Below, piece after piece: positions 24,401 to 33,649 of a stretch of 64,000 bases of DNA. The stretch lies in contig JAYJMM010000122.1 in the NCBI GenBank assembly GCA_037349105.1, forward strand, positions 1,550,001-1,614,000, read 5' to 3'. The notes under the pieces were generated by a model that was given only the letters and a program-made list of their open reading frames with translations, had not been told where the DNA came from and did not search any database. Within the stretch, counting starts at the first letter, position 1. Every line of letters starts with the position of its first letter. Source of the stretch: Limnomonas spitsbergensis (lineage: Eukaryota > Chlorophyta > Chlorophyceae > Chlamydomonadales). A program made the position numbers and the translations under genes.

Positions 24401-25268
24401 CACCTCGGGGCATCGTCCCACTCTTTTCTTTGACGTGTTGCGCAGCGCTTGCCACTCCCAGCGGCCTCTTCTGCGTCGCGTATTCTGGCCCACTGCATAG
24501 ATCCGCGCCCCGTAGCTGCGACACAGCCGTGTTTGGATCTGGAGCCGACTCAGATGCACTTCCTACCCGTTTCAACCACTGCGCGTATTCCAGGCCCTGC
24601 CTAAAAAAATCCGGGGTTGATTGGGGCACTGGCTCACCTCGGCCGATCTCTGTGTGTGACACTGCTGTATCTGGATCCAAGGCCAACTCAGGGGTGCCTC
24701 CTTTCAGCTTCAACCCCTTCGCATATGCCAGGCCCTGCCTCCAAAAATCCGGGGTTGATTGGGGCACTGGCTCATCTCGGCCGATCTCTGAGTGCGACAC
24801 CTGGAGATCCATCTTGACCTCGCTGCTCCGTGTCCCTGCCCCGACAGGCAGGTCCACCGGAGGTTCCTCTGGCCCGCCTCCCTCTCCAACACCACCGGTC
24901 TGCGACCTCTCAGTGGGTGGCGCCGAGGTCGGGTCCAGGGATTCATCGTCGGGAACCGGCCACCGCTCTCCCTCCTGGCTCAGCCCCGTCGGGATGCGCG
25001 CGGTGCCGCCTCGTCCGATACCCCTGCGTGTCACTTCACTGTGCACCGTACTCGCATCCAAGGTTCGAGAACTAACAACCCCCAGGGTCTTGTCCCCCAT
25101 CCCTGCGTATTCATCCCTCGACAAGCCAAGGGAAATCTGCTTTGCTTCCTCGGCTACAGGGTGCTGGTGGCGGTTGGGATCTACAATGGCATCCTGCATT
25201 GTACTAATTACTATCGATGCTGAACAGCTGTGCCAGCTCGACTGTGTGGGCTCACAGCAACTGGGCAC
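18414..25268 (-). CDS. 2,284-aa Gag-like protein of mobile element 1
   Basis: A single uninterrupted ORF. From the N-terminus it shows about 400 residues of low-complexity charged sequence, then seven 25-residue repeats (SACPPRRDSPVASEQLRLIN). Next come 13 full plus one partial 29-residue repeats (GGCEPGQLQVQASRLCLQRE), a probable coiled coil beginning MLREKVNWYRQKLKG, and a Cys/His cluster (CMFCGFECEHSDRACEH). The C-terminal region resembles a retrotransposon capsid (TLDPGVKPEETVEAFAHRI..MFYDGLP) and ends in an acidic E/D/T tract and a basic end. The Gag-like assignment is inference from the helical region plus the zinc-knuckle-like cluster. Conservation with element 2 supports it as a real protein. 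I chose the first ATG of the open frame. Confidence 0.7.
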   Translation of the reverse strand: MPSCCEPTQSSWHSCSASIVISTMQDAIVDPNRHQHPVAEEAKQISLGLSRDEYAGMGDKTLGVVSSRTLDASTVHSEVTRRGIGRGGTARIPTGLSQEGERWPVPDDESLDPTSAPPTERSQTGGVGEGGGPEEPPVDLPVGAGTRSSEVKMDLQVSHSEIGRDEPVPQSTPDFWRQGLAYAKGLKLKGGTPELALDPDTAVSHTEIGRGEPVPQSTPDFFRQGLEYAQWLKRVGSASESAPDPNTAVSQLRGADLCSGPEYATQKRPLGVASAAQHVKEKSGTMPRGGNQMIRKLADLQAVEGAKAATTEWPPVKRKEDLAQPVGWKRLGQWATGVWKVVCDAEQVGLGNLAVLVGTAGRVPLEALTRRVEQPCRQVPPNGWSMFDILSSEGEPSSMHQQQTRGSACPPRRDSPVASEQLRLINCVTAESACPPRQDSPVAREQLHLINCVTAESACPPRRDSPVASEQLRLINCVTAESACPPRQDSPVAREQLHLINCVTAESACPPRRDSPVASEQLRLINCVSAESACPPRQDSPVAREQLHLINCVTAESACPPRQDSPVASEQLHLINCVPKGNACPPKPAAGGCKPGQLQVQALRLCLQREAVPATPVIISGCEPGQLQVHESRLCLQSEAVPVTPVVIGDCEPGHLQVQAPRLCFQREAAHVTPVGIGDCEPCQLQVQASRLCLQREDVPVTPVGIGGCEPGQLQVHASRLCLPREAPHETPVVAGGCEPGQLQVQASRLCLQMEDVPVTPVVAGGCEPGQLQVQASRRCLQREAVHVTPVVASGCEPGQLQVQASRLCLQREAAHVTPVVTGGHEPCQLQVHASRLCLPRETAHGTPVVAGGCEPGQLQVQASRRCLQREAAHVTPVVTGGHEPCQLQVHASRRCLPREAAHETPVVAGGCEPGQLQVQASRLCLQREDVPVTPVVAGGCEPGQLQVQASRRCLPREAAHVPPVVAGGCEPDQPHSWEQKLSQQVAEEPVGPSEGEDHVHRHATVSVQMHMHQPEEDGPITPPVAAAPGGTKVPISDPGAVQQANKQLGAPESEACVPTAAGSPSQSLVKAPGLKGGQAGNLPEGLAVQGPTEGARQVIPGTRVASPTQQDSAHGEHNGHSPKPVAAENPEGSEEQGISVPMLREKVNWYRQKLKGVARQLWVARQPMLAWQLRMTRQLRRVKHSLEHANQNLQALQPQGEDEEEQQLQHAAMVAWHVALPWGHGAEQASHEGSCSAEPGGPVGQASPSLSLDPDDCSSSSLAMAGRAADSDMEAARSSRSPVPAPEDDSGIRNVCPVAIHDVPPADVDLDRLWEDRAAGARQQPMKIRNGMRQAMRLNKGGVCMFCGFECEHSDRACEHLMDATIQRGGAKQAALEAVENPGQGQPWVQEPHQPQKAEAGSSRVEEEEPKPMRSRVEAVEQESIREPMWLAPRYGQIPVQAAPASTGHGTPQSRFPASAGRQRQEAVAKGNSREKKGSGQADSLYGYFSNPGWTPIPGERRPAVEEHAGSVSQTGTAELPRELQPIGWADILQWAARLWQQVCSRCFAHLSDQTQAIEEFQSHHLAEWATKALMGIPHTGQDRATLLAALRRVSRGAAGPEAVLAVKAFADGWCNGTAGDQEEPESEQGELEEWERFEASRLQQEDRREVRWQEQTEGTAPAASQARWERLEASSEPSLRNQRLDVGRRPRPSSPAASEQPRTTGFQQGPVPRRASRQESHDLLRFVDHTEHSGQEGQVDHIAEFPRGQAAQARGRPERSQGPSQGRRVVQEIDQAGTTGGDYQQRQESRDDCLSASEAREYTGGKQPSRHGSYQPSRQAESEGGRRQDPARQPSEGSRPSGRGQSHPSADRRDQRDRRRQSPTRNGGGGSGSDPSMSGSEDTEGHGPGSGRESARHRRERLAQEQAETNIRLLQQMILQLAGGTRFTKIPNIQGNVPVLDMSQPGAVAARQYCQACSSWGSHNRLALSDEPPALAVVAGEIAGSCQSPSAMALLVRSLVGMWTAKPACVGPLVVAIRSAPQGDKASREVERIQEAWSAPAVGPPSEVSLLTLWIRVVQREVGKPTSDERAAITGLKLGVKTTLDPGVKPEETVEAFAHRILSTAELLQISRDAPDHFGRKHSVSHMFYDGLPVATRAKLCEFRMTVPNYLCMTDEEQITVLTQQVVLMERFALEMRDLVVADHRPEAEETEEEDETDEEEETEEEDETDEEEETVEEEEADETGEGRKPARWTPRPTLPPGRGNGSLQDHWRAGSIASRTPMTGENPMSSRERSIEGPWWR
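22340..23500 (-). repeat. 87-bp coding tandem repeat in element 1
   Basis: Thirteen full copies and one partial copy of an 87-bp unit encode GGCEPGQLQVQASRLCLQRE plus a variable T/P/V linker. The same number (13 plus a partial) occurs in element 2 at 40,130-41,330. Confidence 0.9.
23500..24060 (-). repeat. 75-bp coding tandem repeat in element 1
   Basis: Seven copies of a 75-bp unit encode SACPPR(R/Q)DSPVA(S/R)EQL(R/H)LINCVTAE. Two subtypes (RRD..SEQLR and RQD..REQLH) alternate, giving a 150-bp higher-order unit. Element 2 has only two copies at the matching place (about 39,990-40,120). Confidence 0.9.
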
Positions 25269-25612
25269 GAGCTTAAAGCCTGCTTCCGTTCTCCTCTACC
25301 TTCTGCAGGCTGATTAGGCTTTTGCTAGACAGGTCAAGCATGGGAAAATTTTCTTTTATGGGTCCGGCGGGTATTTTCACCTTCTGGGTTGCAGCGCAGT
25401 TTGCTCCTCGCGCTTCGCAGACTCCTCTTAAGCTGCGTTCTGCAGCCTTGGATGATTCCGCGTATAGCGGGTCTCGTCCGCTATTTCCTTCCGCTTCGCA
25501 GCGCAGATTGCTCCTCGAGCTTCGCAGGCTCCTCTCAAGCTGCGTTCTGCAGCCTTGGATGATTCCGCATATAGCGGGTCTCGTCCGCTATTTCTTTCCG
25601 CTTTGCAGCGCA

Positions 25613-25692
25613 GACGCTGACCGTAGACCGCAGACGCTGACCGTAGACGGCAGACGCTGACCGTAGACCGCAGACGCTGACCGTAGACGTAG
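25613..25692. repeat. 20-bp tandem repeat in element 1 leader
   Basis: Four copies of 'cgcagacgctgaccgtagac', with c/g variation, lie upstream of the ORF. Similar 'gaccgtagac' words recur further along the leader. Confidence 0.85.
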
Positions 25693-25970
25693 TCCTAGGT
25701 TGAGTCGGGCTTCCCGCTAGGGAGTCTTGAGCTTGCTATGTCTCGGCCTCAGCAATCCACTTAATCACTGATCCGCAGATCCACTTCTGTCAACACTTGG
25801 GAATTTGCACTCCACCACAAAGGCAAGTCCAGATGCACAGGCACTATCAGCTCTGCTGAGTGATTTCTAGCTGTCCAAGGCAGATCCGCTGTCTCAAAAA
25901 GAATTTCCAAGTTCCACAGCACATACACCTTTAGCAGGATTCTTTGGGTCAGGCTGATTAGGCAAGATCC

Positions 25971-26433
25971 ACTTCGTTCCTTTTAAGTGGACACGAGAGG
26001 TTTGCTTCAGGTCCGTGGCGGACTTCTTCCCCACATAGTGGCGGACGCCTACGGGCGGACTCAGTGACTACACACTGGCCGCGGATGCGCAGCGCGTTAA
26101 GCTGTGGCTGGAACTTCTAGATGACAGACACGGAGCTGGTCACTTGTAAAGCTAAACTGCTGGCCCTTCAGATAGCTGATCTGTCGGGTCGCTGAGTCAC
26201 TTACCGCGTGAAGCGGGGGATGTCGTAGCCGTAGACTGCGGGCGGTGTCCTAGGTCGGGCTGGGCATCTAGCTGAGGATTACTAGGTTGCTATGTCGGCT
26301 CTGAGGCCGAACTAGGCTTGATCGTCTTCGTGCCTTCGTGGTACTGGCGTTATTGGTATTCACAGGGTATATCTTGGGATGATAGCCGGTGCTGATTACA
26401 ATTAGAGGCCTGTCCACTTAAAAGGAACGAAGT
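25971..26433. repeat. Leader segment bounded by a perfect 23-bp inverted repeat (element 1)
   Basis: The arms at 25,971-25,993 and 26,411-26,433 are exact reverse complements and enclose 417 bp. Element 2 has an equivalent exact pair at 37,955-37,977 and 38,395-38,417. The arm sequence differs between the two elements at six positions, yet each pair is perfect. Confidence 0.9.
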
Positions 26434-26611
26434 AAATGTCAAGCGTGCAAGCCGGGATTCAAAGGTCCCGGCAAGCCCTATTTACTGAGTACGGGAAATC
26501 CTGCCTCAGACCTTCCCGAAAGTGGGAAGCTGGGCTCCTAACCCTAAAAAAGGGGCTCCGCAGGGAAGCTGCGGAGTCTACGGGGACGCTTCAGCGGTCT
26601 CTACGGTTTTG

Positions 26612-26640
26612 GCACGTATACTGCATTATACCGTGACACC
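26612..26640 (-). other. Terminal hairpin at the 5' end of element 1
   Basis: Read on the minus strand, the terminus carries CACGGTATA, a 6-nt loop (ATGCAG) and TATACGTG, forming a stem with one bulge. The same sequence occurs at the 5' end of element 2 (37,750-37,773). Confidence 0.7.
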
Positions 26641-26702
26641 TACTATGACTCCAAGACCGCGCTGAGGACGCCATGACCGCGCCCAGGATACCATAGCGGC
26701 TG
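26640..26702. repeat. Residual units of the 20-bp minisatellite
   Basis: Units such as 'gccatgaccgcgcccaggat' flank element 1 on its 5' side. They belong to the same family as 16,440-17,865, so the element is bracketed by the array. Confidence 0.75.
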
Positions 26703-26829
26703 TTCTATTCGGCATCGAAGGGGCTTGTCCTTGCTTTGATCTTGTTGCTTGCTTGTATCCCACACAAAATCTGACATTTCAGTCCTTCCACAGCCAAGCA
26801 CTGAATTCACTGTGTCATCTTACTCGCTT

Positions 26830-26915
26830 AGAAAGAAAAAATAAAAAACCCTCCATCTAGGCTAGGTGGAGGGCTTGAAAGTCTAGGAAAAACCTCAAAT
26901 TGGGCCGAAGCCCCA
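26830..26915 (-). repeat. SINE/LINE 3'-end fragment with hairpin and T-rich tail
   Basis: Minus-strand reading: GGGGCTTCGGCCCA, then a hairpin with a 7-bp CCCTCCA/TGGAGGG stem (26,849-26,873), then TTTTTTATTTTTTCTTTC. It lies just past the PARP stop codon, probably in its 3' UTR, where the hairpin plus T tract might also act in 3'-end formation. Confidence 0.45.
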
Positions 26916-26982
26916 TCACTCGCACAGTACAATGAGCATTCATTCCACTGCCAACAGCCCGTGTGCTGGAATGTACCTAACA

Positions 26983-29900
26983 TCACTTCTGGTATGTGAC
27001 CAGGTAGTGGGGGTACTGGCGCACACACTCGGAGGTGTACGTCATGTACACCCGACTGCCCGCAGTTTCACCACTGACGCTGCTGTACTGCTGCCCCGGC
27101 TAGTCAGCTACGGCCGCGTACATCGGGTCGTTGGCTGGGATGTCTGGTGGCCGCCTCAAGGCCTTGTTGGTGACCGTGCCGTAGTCATAGGCGTAACCCG
27201 TCAGCACCTGTGCAAATTGGAATGCAGGCGAGAGGCAAACTGTGATGAGCGACCCGCATGCAGCGAGTTAGCTAGGGGGGTATCCATTCCGTGATGGGAC
27301 TGAGTACTCAGTATCGCTGATGGTCTTTTGTCTGTGCAGCATCAATGGTGGGAAGGCGGCGCCTGCAGATCAAAGATTGCGAAGAAAAGAGGAGGCTCAA
27401 AGCTAAATCTTAATTTCGGTGAATCAAAACGGAAACGCAGGTGCGTGACAGACAATGTTGGATGAGTGCGTGATGGAACAAGTCCCTCTCCCTCCAATTA
27501 ACGGTTCATTGGCTCTCTTGGGGCGGGGGAGGGGAGGTTCAGTGCTCAGGGTGTGCTATCCTGACCCCGGTCTCAGGTCAGGTATGGTGGCTTCTGTTGG
27601 TATGGTGTGGAAGCGTAGCTTTGTCCCAGGCTGCGCTATTTCCCTAACGTTCACTCCCCCCATAGAGCAGAGCATTGTTTTTCCCGGGGGGGTCAGGGCC
27701 TTCTAGGCCTTCACGGACTTGACAAAGGGTTCTGCCCTAGGTTTTTACATAAACAGGAACATGCATAAAATGTGGCATCCGCTCAGGCAGGTCTTATCAG
27801 GGAAGCAAGGTGTGCTACGAGGCTCCTGCCTACCTCGCACAGAAGCAGCTGCTTGGTGTCGTCAGCCTTGGTGTGCTCGTACCCACGCGCGCTGTAGGAT
27901 GCATTCTCAGCAAAGTAGTTGGCAGGCCCCCACAAGCAATTTAAGCCGCTGTAGGTGTTGCCGAGGAAGTGAGTCTTCTTGATGATCTGCCAGGGTTAAG
28001 GATTACAGTCCAGGGTTTTGGGTTCAGGTTTAGGGTCGAAGGTTCAAGGTTTAGGACATTCAGATGACCTGCCAGGGGTATCAGGGTGTGGCATGGGGCA
28101 GTGGGTCACTGTGGCAAGATGGCAGAATGGGATGGCAGAGTAAAAGTGGCAGTGGCAGAGTAAAAGTAAGTGGCAGGTCCGTTGGTGAACCTGACAGTAG
28201 AATAACAGGATGTTTGTGTGGCAGCATGCAAGGCAGCCTGCATCTGCTGGCAGTGTGACAGGTAACACCTTCCAACCAGTGTTTATTCTAGTCACTATTC
28301 AATTCCATCGGACCACCGCTGGTGGCACCCTTCCGTCACTGCAGATGGCCCGAATGCCCCAATCCTGGATCAGGCTCTGCCTGGAGGCCCAAGCAGTATG
28401 CCTGGCCAAACATGGGCCTCCGACCAGAGGCTGGAGTGTCACTGAATATCTATGAAAAAGGGGCACTGCTGCCTCACCTTCTCTGTTTCGGTAACGCTGG
28501 TGCCGTGCCACAGCCACTTGTTCTGGCTGCTGTTGAGCACCGGGTCGTAGTCCAGGCCAGCCTTGTATGGAATCTTGGATGCCAGGCCACTTGGCAGGAA
28601 AATCTGGGAAGATAGGAAGGTAGGTAGGTAGTAGCATAATTTTGAGTGGGGTTCTGCAGCACTTCACCTACATTCAGGCCTCCGGCCGGAGGACCCAGGT
28701 GAGGCCAGGAATGTTGCTTGGGCCTCCGGTCGGAGGCCGGTAAGAGTTTGGGGGACCTGAACCTTTCATAATACCAATGTTACTTAAGCATCCAAAATGA
28801 AGTCCCCAGACCTCCTCGACCAGAGAGCAACATGCTAATGGTTTCCTCTCTCACCGATTTTTCCTGCACAAACAGCTTGTACGGCGTGGTGTTCTGCACT
28901 CGTGAGATCTGCAAGATGTGCTTCCTGTTCATGGTCTTGCCCCAGATGTCAGCCACGAACAACACCTCCGCCTTGAGGTTGCCCTGCTTGCAGCGCGTGA
29001 TGGGCTCTGAGCCATCACCAGTGCTTGGCCTGTGTGGGAGGACGGAGGGGGTAGAGTGGAGTGCAGCAATGGATAGCAAGGCAGATGTGCAGCACGACCA
29101 AGAAACACCCTTTCTAGGGCCAAAGAGACAACCACGTGCAAGGCTCTACAAGCTAACAAGTATTGTATTTTCAAGTATCACAGCTTCTGCCAAAAAAGCG
29201 AAACCTCACACGCACACGCACCACATAAATGAAGCCTACCTGCCTACATTTTCGGTTCGAACAGAAGACATAGTGGGATTTAGTGAAGAGTCCAAAGCAG
29301 CTCGAGTTCTGCCCACTTTCTGTTTGATCCCTCAAATGCTTTAATTCATACTATACTCAGTATTTATAACGGCATTCCTCACCTGAGCAGGTCCACGAGC
29401 GCGTACGAGGGAATGTCCCCGTCCTCCTCGTCCCTGTCATTGTCAGCAACCGCACCCGCACCCACACTCGCGCTCGGGTCTTCAGAGCGCAGGTACCAAG
29501 TGTCGGGGTAATCCGGCTGGATGGCGGCGGCGGTGGCGGCTTCCTTCATCACAGGTTCCCACACGCAGCGGATGAAGCCGTCCACTGTGTCCTTCATGCC
29601 TTCAGATTACAGAGGGGGGAGGAGGTTCCAGGAAGTCAGAGTCGAGGCTGTTGAGGGAGCTGTCCTCTCTGCCTGAAGAGCCTCGGGGCAGTAAAACAGA
29701 GAATACTTCATATCGAGGAGGAAGCTGCGAGGAACCTGTGAGCAGCTGGACAGCTAAAAGTATTACAAAAGTTCCCCAATCGGAGGCATCTGCTTGGATT
29801 ACTAAGGCTCAGTAATTGAATCTGCCTCCATGCAAAGCTTCACGACCAGCAACATAAAAATAGAATGTGCAGAAATACGATGCATGTCCAGTATTACTCT

Positions 29901-32900
29901 TATCTCAGTGTGGGACCCTTGAGGGATGTCTCAAGCAAGTGCTTACTGGGCAGACTATCCTCCATTCAAAAAGGTGCAGTACACGTGGGACTCTCCCAAC
30001 CCAAGCCCAAGTACCCACGCCTCACCTGCGCATCGCACTTGCAGCACGTCGCCCACCCAAACCAGCGTGAGCTGCAGGCCCCGATTGTCAGCCTCGTCCT
30101 TCAGCTGCTGCCTGGCCGCCCTATTCAGCTTGACATCTGCGTCGACAGACCGCTCCTCCTGCTTGCAGTAAAGTCCGAAGAGCTTCTCCAGGACCTTGAT
30201 CGCCCGCTCAATTTTCTGGCCCTCCACTAGCAGCACGAGACGCCCGCCCAAGATTGCATCGCGCAGACGCGCAGCCGCCTCGGCAGCCCTGGCGGCATCC
30301 TGTGCCCCGTCCACCACCAGTGAGGTGTCCACGGACTCGCACGTCTCAACCTGGGAGGCAGCCTTCTGATCCGTCAGCTGGGACAGCTTCAGAGCTGCAT
30401 GTGTCACCTCAGGAGCCTTGGGCACTGCAGCTGGTGGCGGCTGCATTAGCGGCTGCATCGGTGGCTGCATCGGTAGCAGTGGCGGCAGGACTTCGCGGCT
30501 GACATTGCGGGGGAACATGCTTGCAACGTTGATCTGGGACATGTCCTTGAAGTTGATGCGGTACTGAGCCCCCTGCGGAGGCAGAGAGAGGCATGTGAGA
30601 AATTATATTTAACATTTTGGATTATGAAAATGCAGGCTTCGCAATTTGAAAATTGGAAATCTGAAGTTGATGCGGTACTGAGCCTGCTGTGGAGGCACAG
30701 GGCAGCACGTGCAGAATTTGAATTATCATATGTGAACATTTGAAGTTGATGCCAGCCCCCTGGTACAGGGCAGCATGTATATGTTTGATTTTTTTAATAC
30801 CGGTATATTACACATTAAAGTTTACGTAGTGCTGACTCCCCAGGAGGCACAGGGCATCATGGCAAAAATGGGTCATTGTCTTGCAAAGAGGTACCGGTAA
30901 TTAAAGGCATATCTTAAGGCCCTACAAAGCACAACCTGCTCTGAGGCCAGCATGCACTGCACCATCCACCATCTCACCGATGTGGCGTACTTCCAGTTGT
31001 CCAGGCGGACGTCAGCCTCCTGCAGGGAAATGCTGCAGCCGGCCATCTCCCACTTTGCGTAGTCAATCTCCAGCTGGTTCACCGTGGTCTGGGACATGGA
31101 GTACCAGATGCCCTGAACCCCGCCCTCCGTGACCACCGGCAGGGCCCGGATCCCGTCCAGGTTGTTGCCTTTGTAGGCCTCGTCACTGAGTGGTACCCAG
31201 AAGCTCCAGCGCACACGGTCCTGCGTCATTGCCGCCAGCGCGGCAGCTGTGGGTGGCACCGGCAGCAGCTCGCCCTGACCGCGCCTGAAGCAGTCGGCTG
31301 CTGCGTGTGCCTTGCCAGCGTCCATCTCGACAATGCGGATGCTGAGCGGTATGTCGCCAGCCTGCAGCAGTGCCTGCCGGAGGACGGACAGCGTCCTGGT
31401 GCAGGCCTCCTCAACGGGCCAGGCAAAGGTGCCTGTGTGTGCAAACAGTGAGGAGTGGGAGAGTGGGTGGGTGGGACAGGTACAGGTTGATGGGCAGGAA
31501 ATGCCATGAGATAGCTTCTTTGAACGAGGGCGCATTGTGTATGTGGGGAGAGGAGGCAAAGAAGCCTGAAAACAGGTGTATGGTTCAAGTTCACAGGAAG
31601 AACGAAGGCAAGCAACGCCAGGGGGCGTGAGAGTCAAGGAGGCAGCACAGCCTGGGCCGATGATTCATCCGCGCCGTAAATGTGCATGGTATATATCTTT
31701 GCTTATAGGGGAGGGCACACTTTTTCAGCTCGGATGCAGAGGCCAAATAGAAAACCAATGCTGCCACCAATTGTGGCTGATGCACCTGCCAATGTTTATT
31801 AGTGATGGTTAGCTACACTCTGGCCTCCTAGTAGGAGTCCATAATTATGGCCAGGAATGCTGCTTGGCCCTTCGGTCTACTTTTTGGGGGTCTATCGAGC
31901 CTTTCACAGCCGCGCTCGGCCTGCCAAAGATGTTCCGACAGTAATGAGTACTGACTCAACAAAATACTAGCACCTACAAAATGTGGCCAATGCCCCTACC
32001 TGTGCCAAACATCGGCATGCTGGCGGTGCTCAGCCCCTCCTGGATCATCATGTCAACCACAGTCTTCACGCAGGCGTCATAGTCGGCGGTGTTGGGCCTT
32101 GATGCTTCGTAGGATGGGGCCACAGAATGCAGGATGTGCTGCACGCCTTGCTCCAACAGGTCCCCTGATCTGGTCAACACGCCCTTGCCAGTGGGGACGC
32201 AGCCTGTCCGGCATGGAGGGGAAGGGGGGACAGTCTGCCAGTCAGGGGGATCAGGTAGGACAGTCTACCAGCCTGTCTGGGAAGGGAAGACAGCCTTCTG
32301 GGCAGGTGCGACAGGGCCAAGAAATTTAGCCAGAGAAGGGAGCAGAAGGCCATAGACACATCAGTGCCCATGGAAAAAGTGTAACATGGCTTTCAGCAAG
32401 TTGATTGGGAAAAGGTTCCCACCTCCCCACGTCCCCACCCCCCCACGTCCCCACCTCCCTGCACCACCATAATTTTGAGGCCATCCAGAAAGCCACCTCC
32501 CTGCACCTCCCTAATATAGAGGCCATTCACAACACCAATGCTGTCACGAATATAGTTGATGCACCCAAATGTTCCCAAAATTGGTATGCATGCTGGGCCT
32601 TCTCACCGCCCTGCACCCGCTCCCACCGCACCTTCAAACTGTGTGTCCCGCACCATCTTGCTGTCATCTGACACCTGAGACCCTGCTGCCGATGCGATGG
32701 CCAGGGCCACCCCGCCCTGGTGCTGCATGTAGTTGTTGGCCGCGTTGACGAGCAGCTCACTGCGCTCCTCTGTGATCTTACCCTGCACCAGCGTAATGCT
32801 GCAGCATGGGCAATGAGGAGGCGTGTGAGGCTTGCATAGTTGCTTCGGGACATTTCTCCCCCCCATGCTGCAGTGCAATATGCCAAGCAGCATAGATAGG

Positions 32901-33427
32901 GTCATTCATTCAATGTAGATGTCTCAGCAGGCTGATAGTGCTTAGCTAAGGGGGCTGATGGAGGGCAGAAAGGGAAAAGCTGTGGGTCATGAGATTGAAG
33001 AGCACGGTTTCCACACTGCAGCATCTGCTTGATTAATTTATGGAATTCTATGAATTGTTTGAAAAAGCACTCACGTGTGTAATGGGTGTCCGCTGTTTGG
33101 ATGGTTCACGCTGATAGTGGCCTTGACGAACCCTGGCAGGTTGCAGTGCCTGCTGGCTGCCGCATGCTGCTCCTTATTCATCGAGGTAACGCCCATGGGT
33201 GCCTCACTGCCGCTGTCATCCTGATCCTCGACCTCCACCTCGTCCTCCTCCTCCTCGTCCTTGATCTTGTTGCTCTCGGGGTCGTACTCGAAGCCCTTGA
33301 GCTTGGTGCCGCCCTCCGGCCGCGTCACCCATGCGGGGCAGTCGGTGCTAGATGCCAGGTCGCGCACACACTCGTTGATGATCCCAATGTTCTCCGGCAG
33401 GAACATGCAGTGGGCGTGTGCAGGCAC
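26983..33427 (-). CDS. MacroPARP: macrodomain-WWE-PARP catalytic protein (exon span)
   Basis: Ten spliced minus-strand exons: about 33,425-33,075 (acidic EEEEDEVEVED linker); about 32,800-32,605 (macrodomain start ITLVQGKITEE, LLVNAANNYMQHQGG); 32,204-32,001 (GVQHILHSVAPSY, SMPMFGTG); about 31,432-30,975 (macrodomain end TFAWPVEEACT, then WWE with VRWSFWV and NQLEIDYAKWEM); about 30,574-30,030 (WWE end AQYRINFKDMSQIN); about 29,600-29,382; about 29,031-28,855 (HILQISRVQNTTPYK); about 28,603-28,480 (KWLWHGTS); 27,987-27,831 (NYFAENASYSARGY); 27,207-26,983 (YMTYTSECVRQYPHYL). Macrodomains bind ADP-ribose, WWE binds (poly)ADP-ribose, and PARP transfers ADP-ribose from NAD+. The triad His and Tyr are present, and the usual Glu position looks like Val, so mono-ADP-ribosylation or inactivity is expected. 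A TAG interrupts the last exon at 27,100-27,102. A further 5' exon (LPEDIQH, about 33,650-33,627) is possible, and the true start is not found. Confidence 0.85.
31600..31689 (-). repeat. SINE/LINE 3'-end fragment in PARP intron
   Basis: Minus-strand reading: ACGGCGCGGATGAATCATCG, then CGGCCCAGGCTG, a short ACGCCCCCTGGCGT hairpin and a pyrimidine-rich tail. It is closely related to 1,720-1,812. It directly abuts the left border of the duplicated segment at 31,690. Confidence 0.5.
31690..32715. repeat. Long direct duplication, copy 1
   Basis: I find no difference between 31,690-32,715 and 62,975-64,000 (offset 31,285 bp), and every six-frame translation I compared is the same. It covers part of the PARP gene: the 32,204-32,001 macrodomain exon and part of the exon before it. 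Copy 2 runs off the window end, so the full length is unknown. Confidence 0.95.
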
Positions 33428-33649
33428 CTGAAGAGGACGGGGGAGGGGGAGGGGGACGGGTCAAGCATTACCAATGGTGTGGCCAAGCCTTAATGAAACA
33501 ACATGACAGATACATCCGATTTCGAAAAAAAATTAAACAACTATGGAGTCTGCTGGAATCAGAGCACGCAATGATGGTGCAAGGTGACATTGGATATATA
33601 TTGACCCCCCACTCCCCAGATGACACGTGCTGTATGTCCTCGGGCAGCT

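Larger units (their letters stand above)
17866..26640 (-). mobile_element. Mobile element 1, Gag-like-only element (intact copy)
   Basis: This is an 8.8-kb element read on the minus strand. Its 5' end (near 26,640) starts GGTGTCACGGTATAATGC and matches the start of element 2 at 37,745. Similarity ends near 17,866 (AGCGGTAGAACA). Order from its 5' end: terminal hairpin, non-coding leader of about 1.35 kb with a 23-bp inverted-repeat pair, one 2,284-codon ORF, then about 550 bp of trailer. I find no RT, integrase, tyrosine recombinase or LTR. It sits in a 20-bp minisatellite with units on both sides. It may be non-autonomous, or its class may be unrecognised. Confidence 0.8.
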
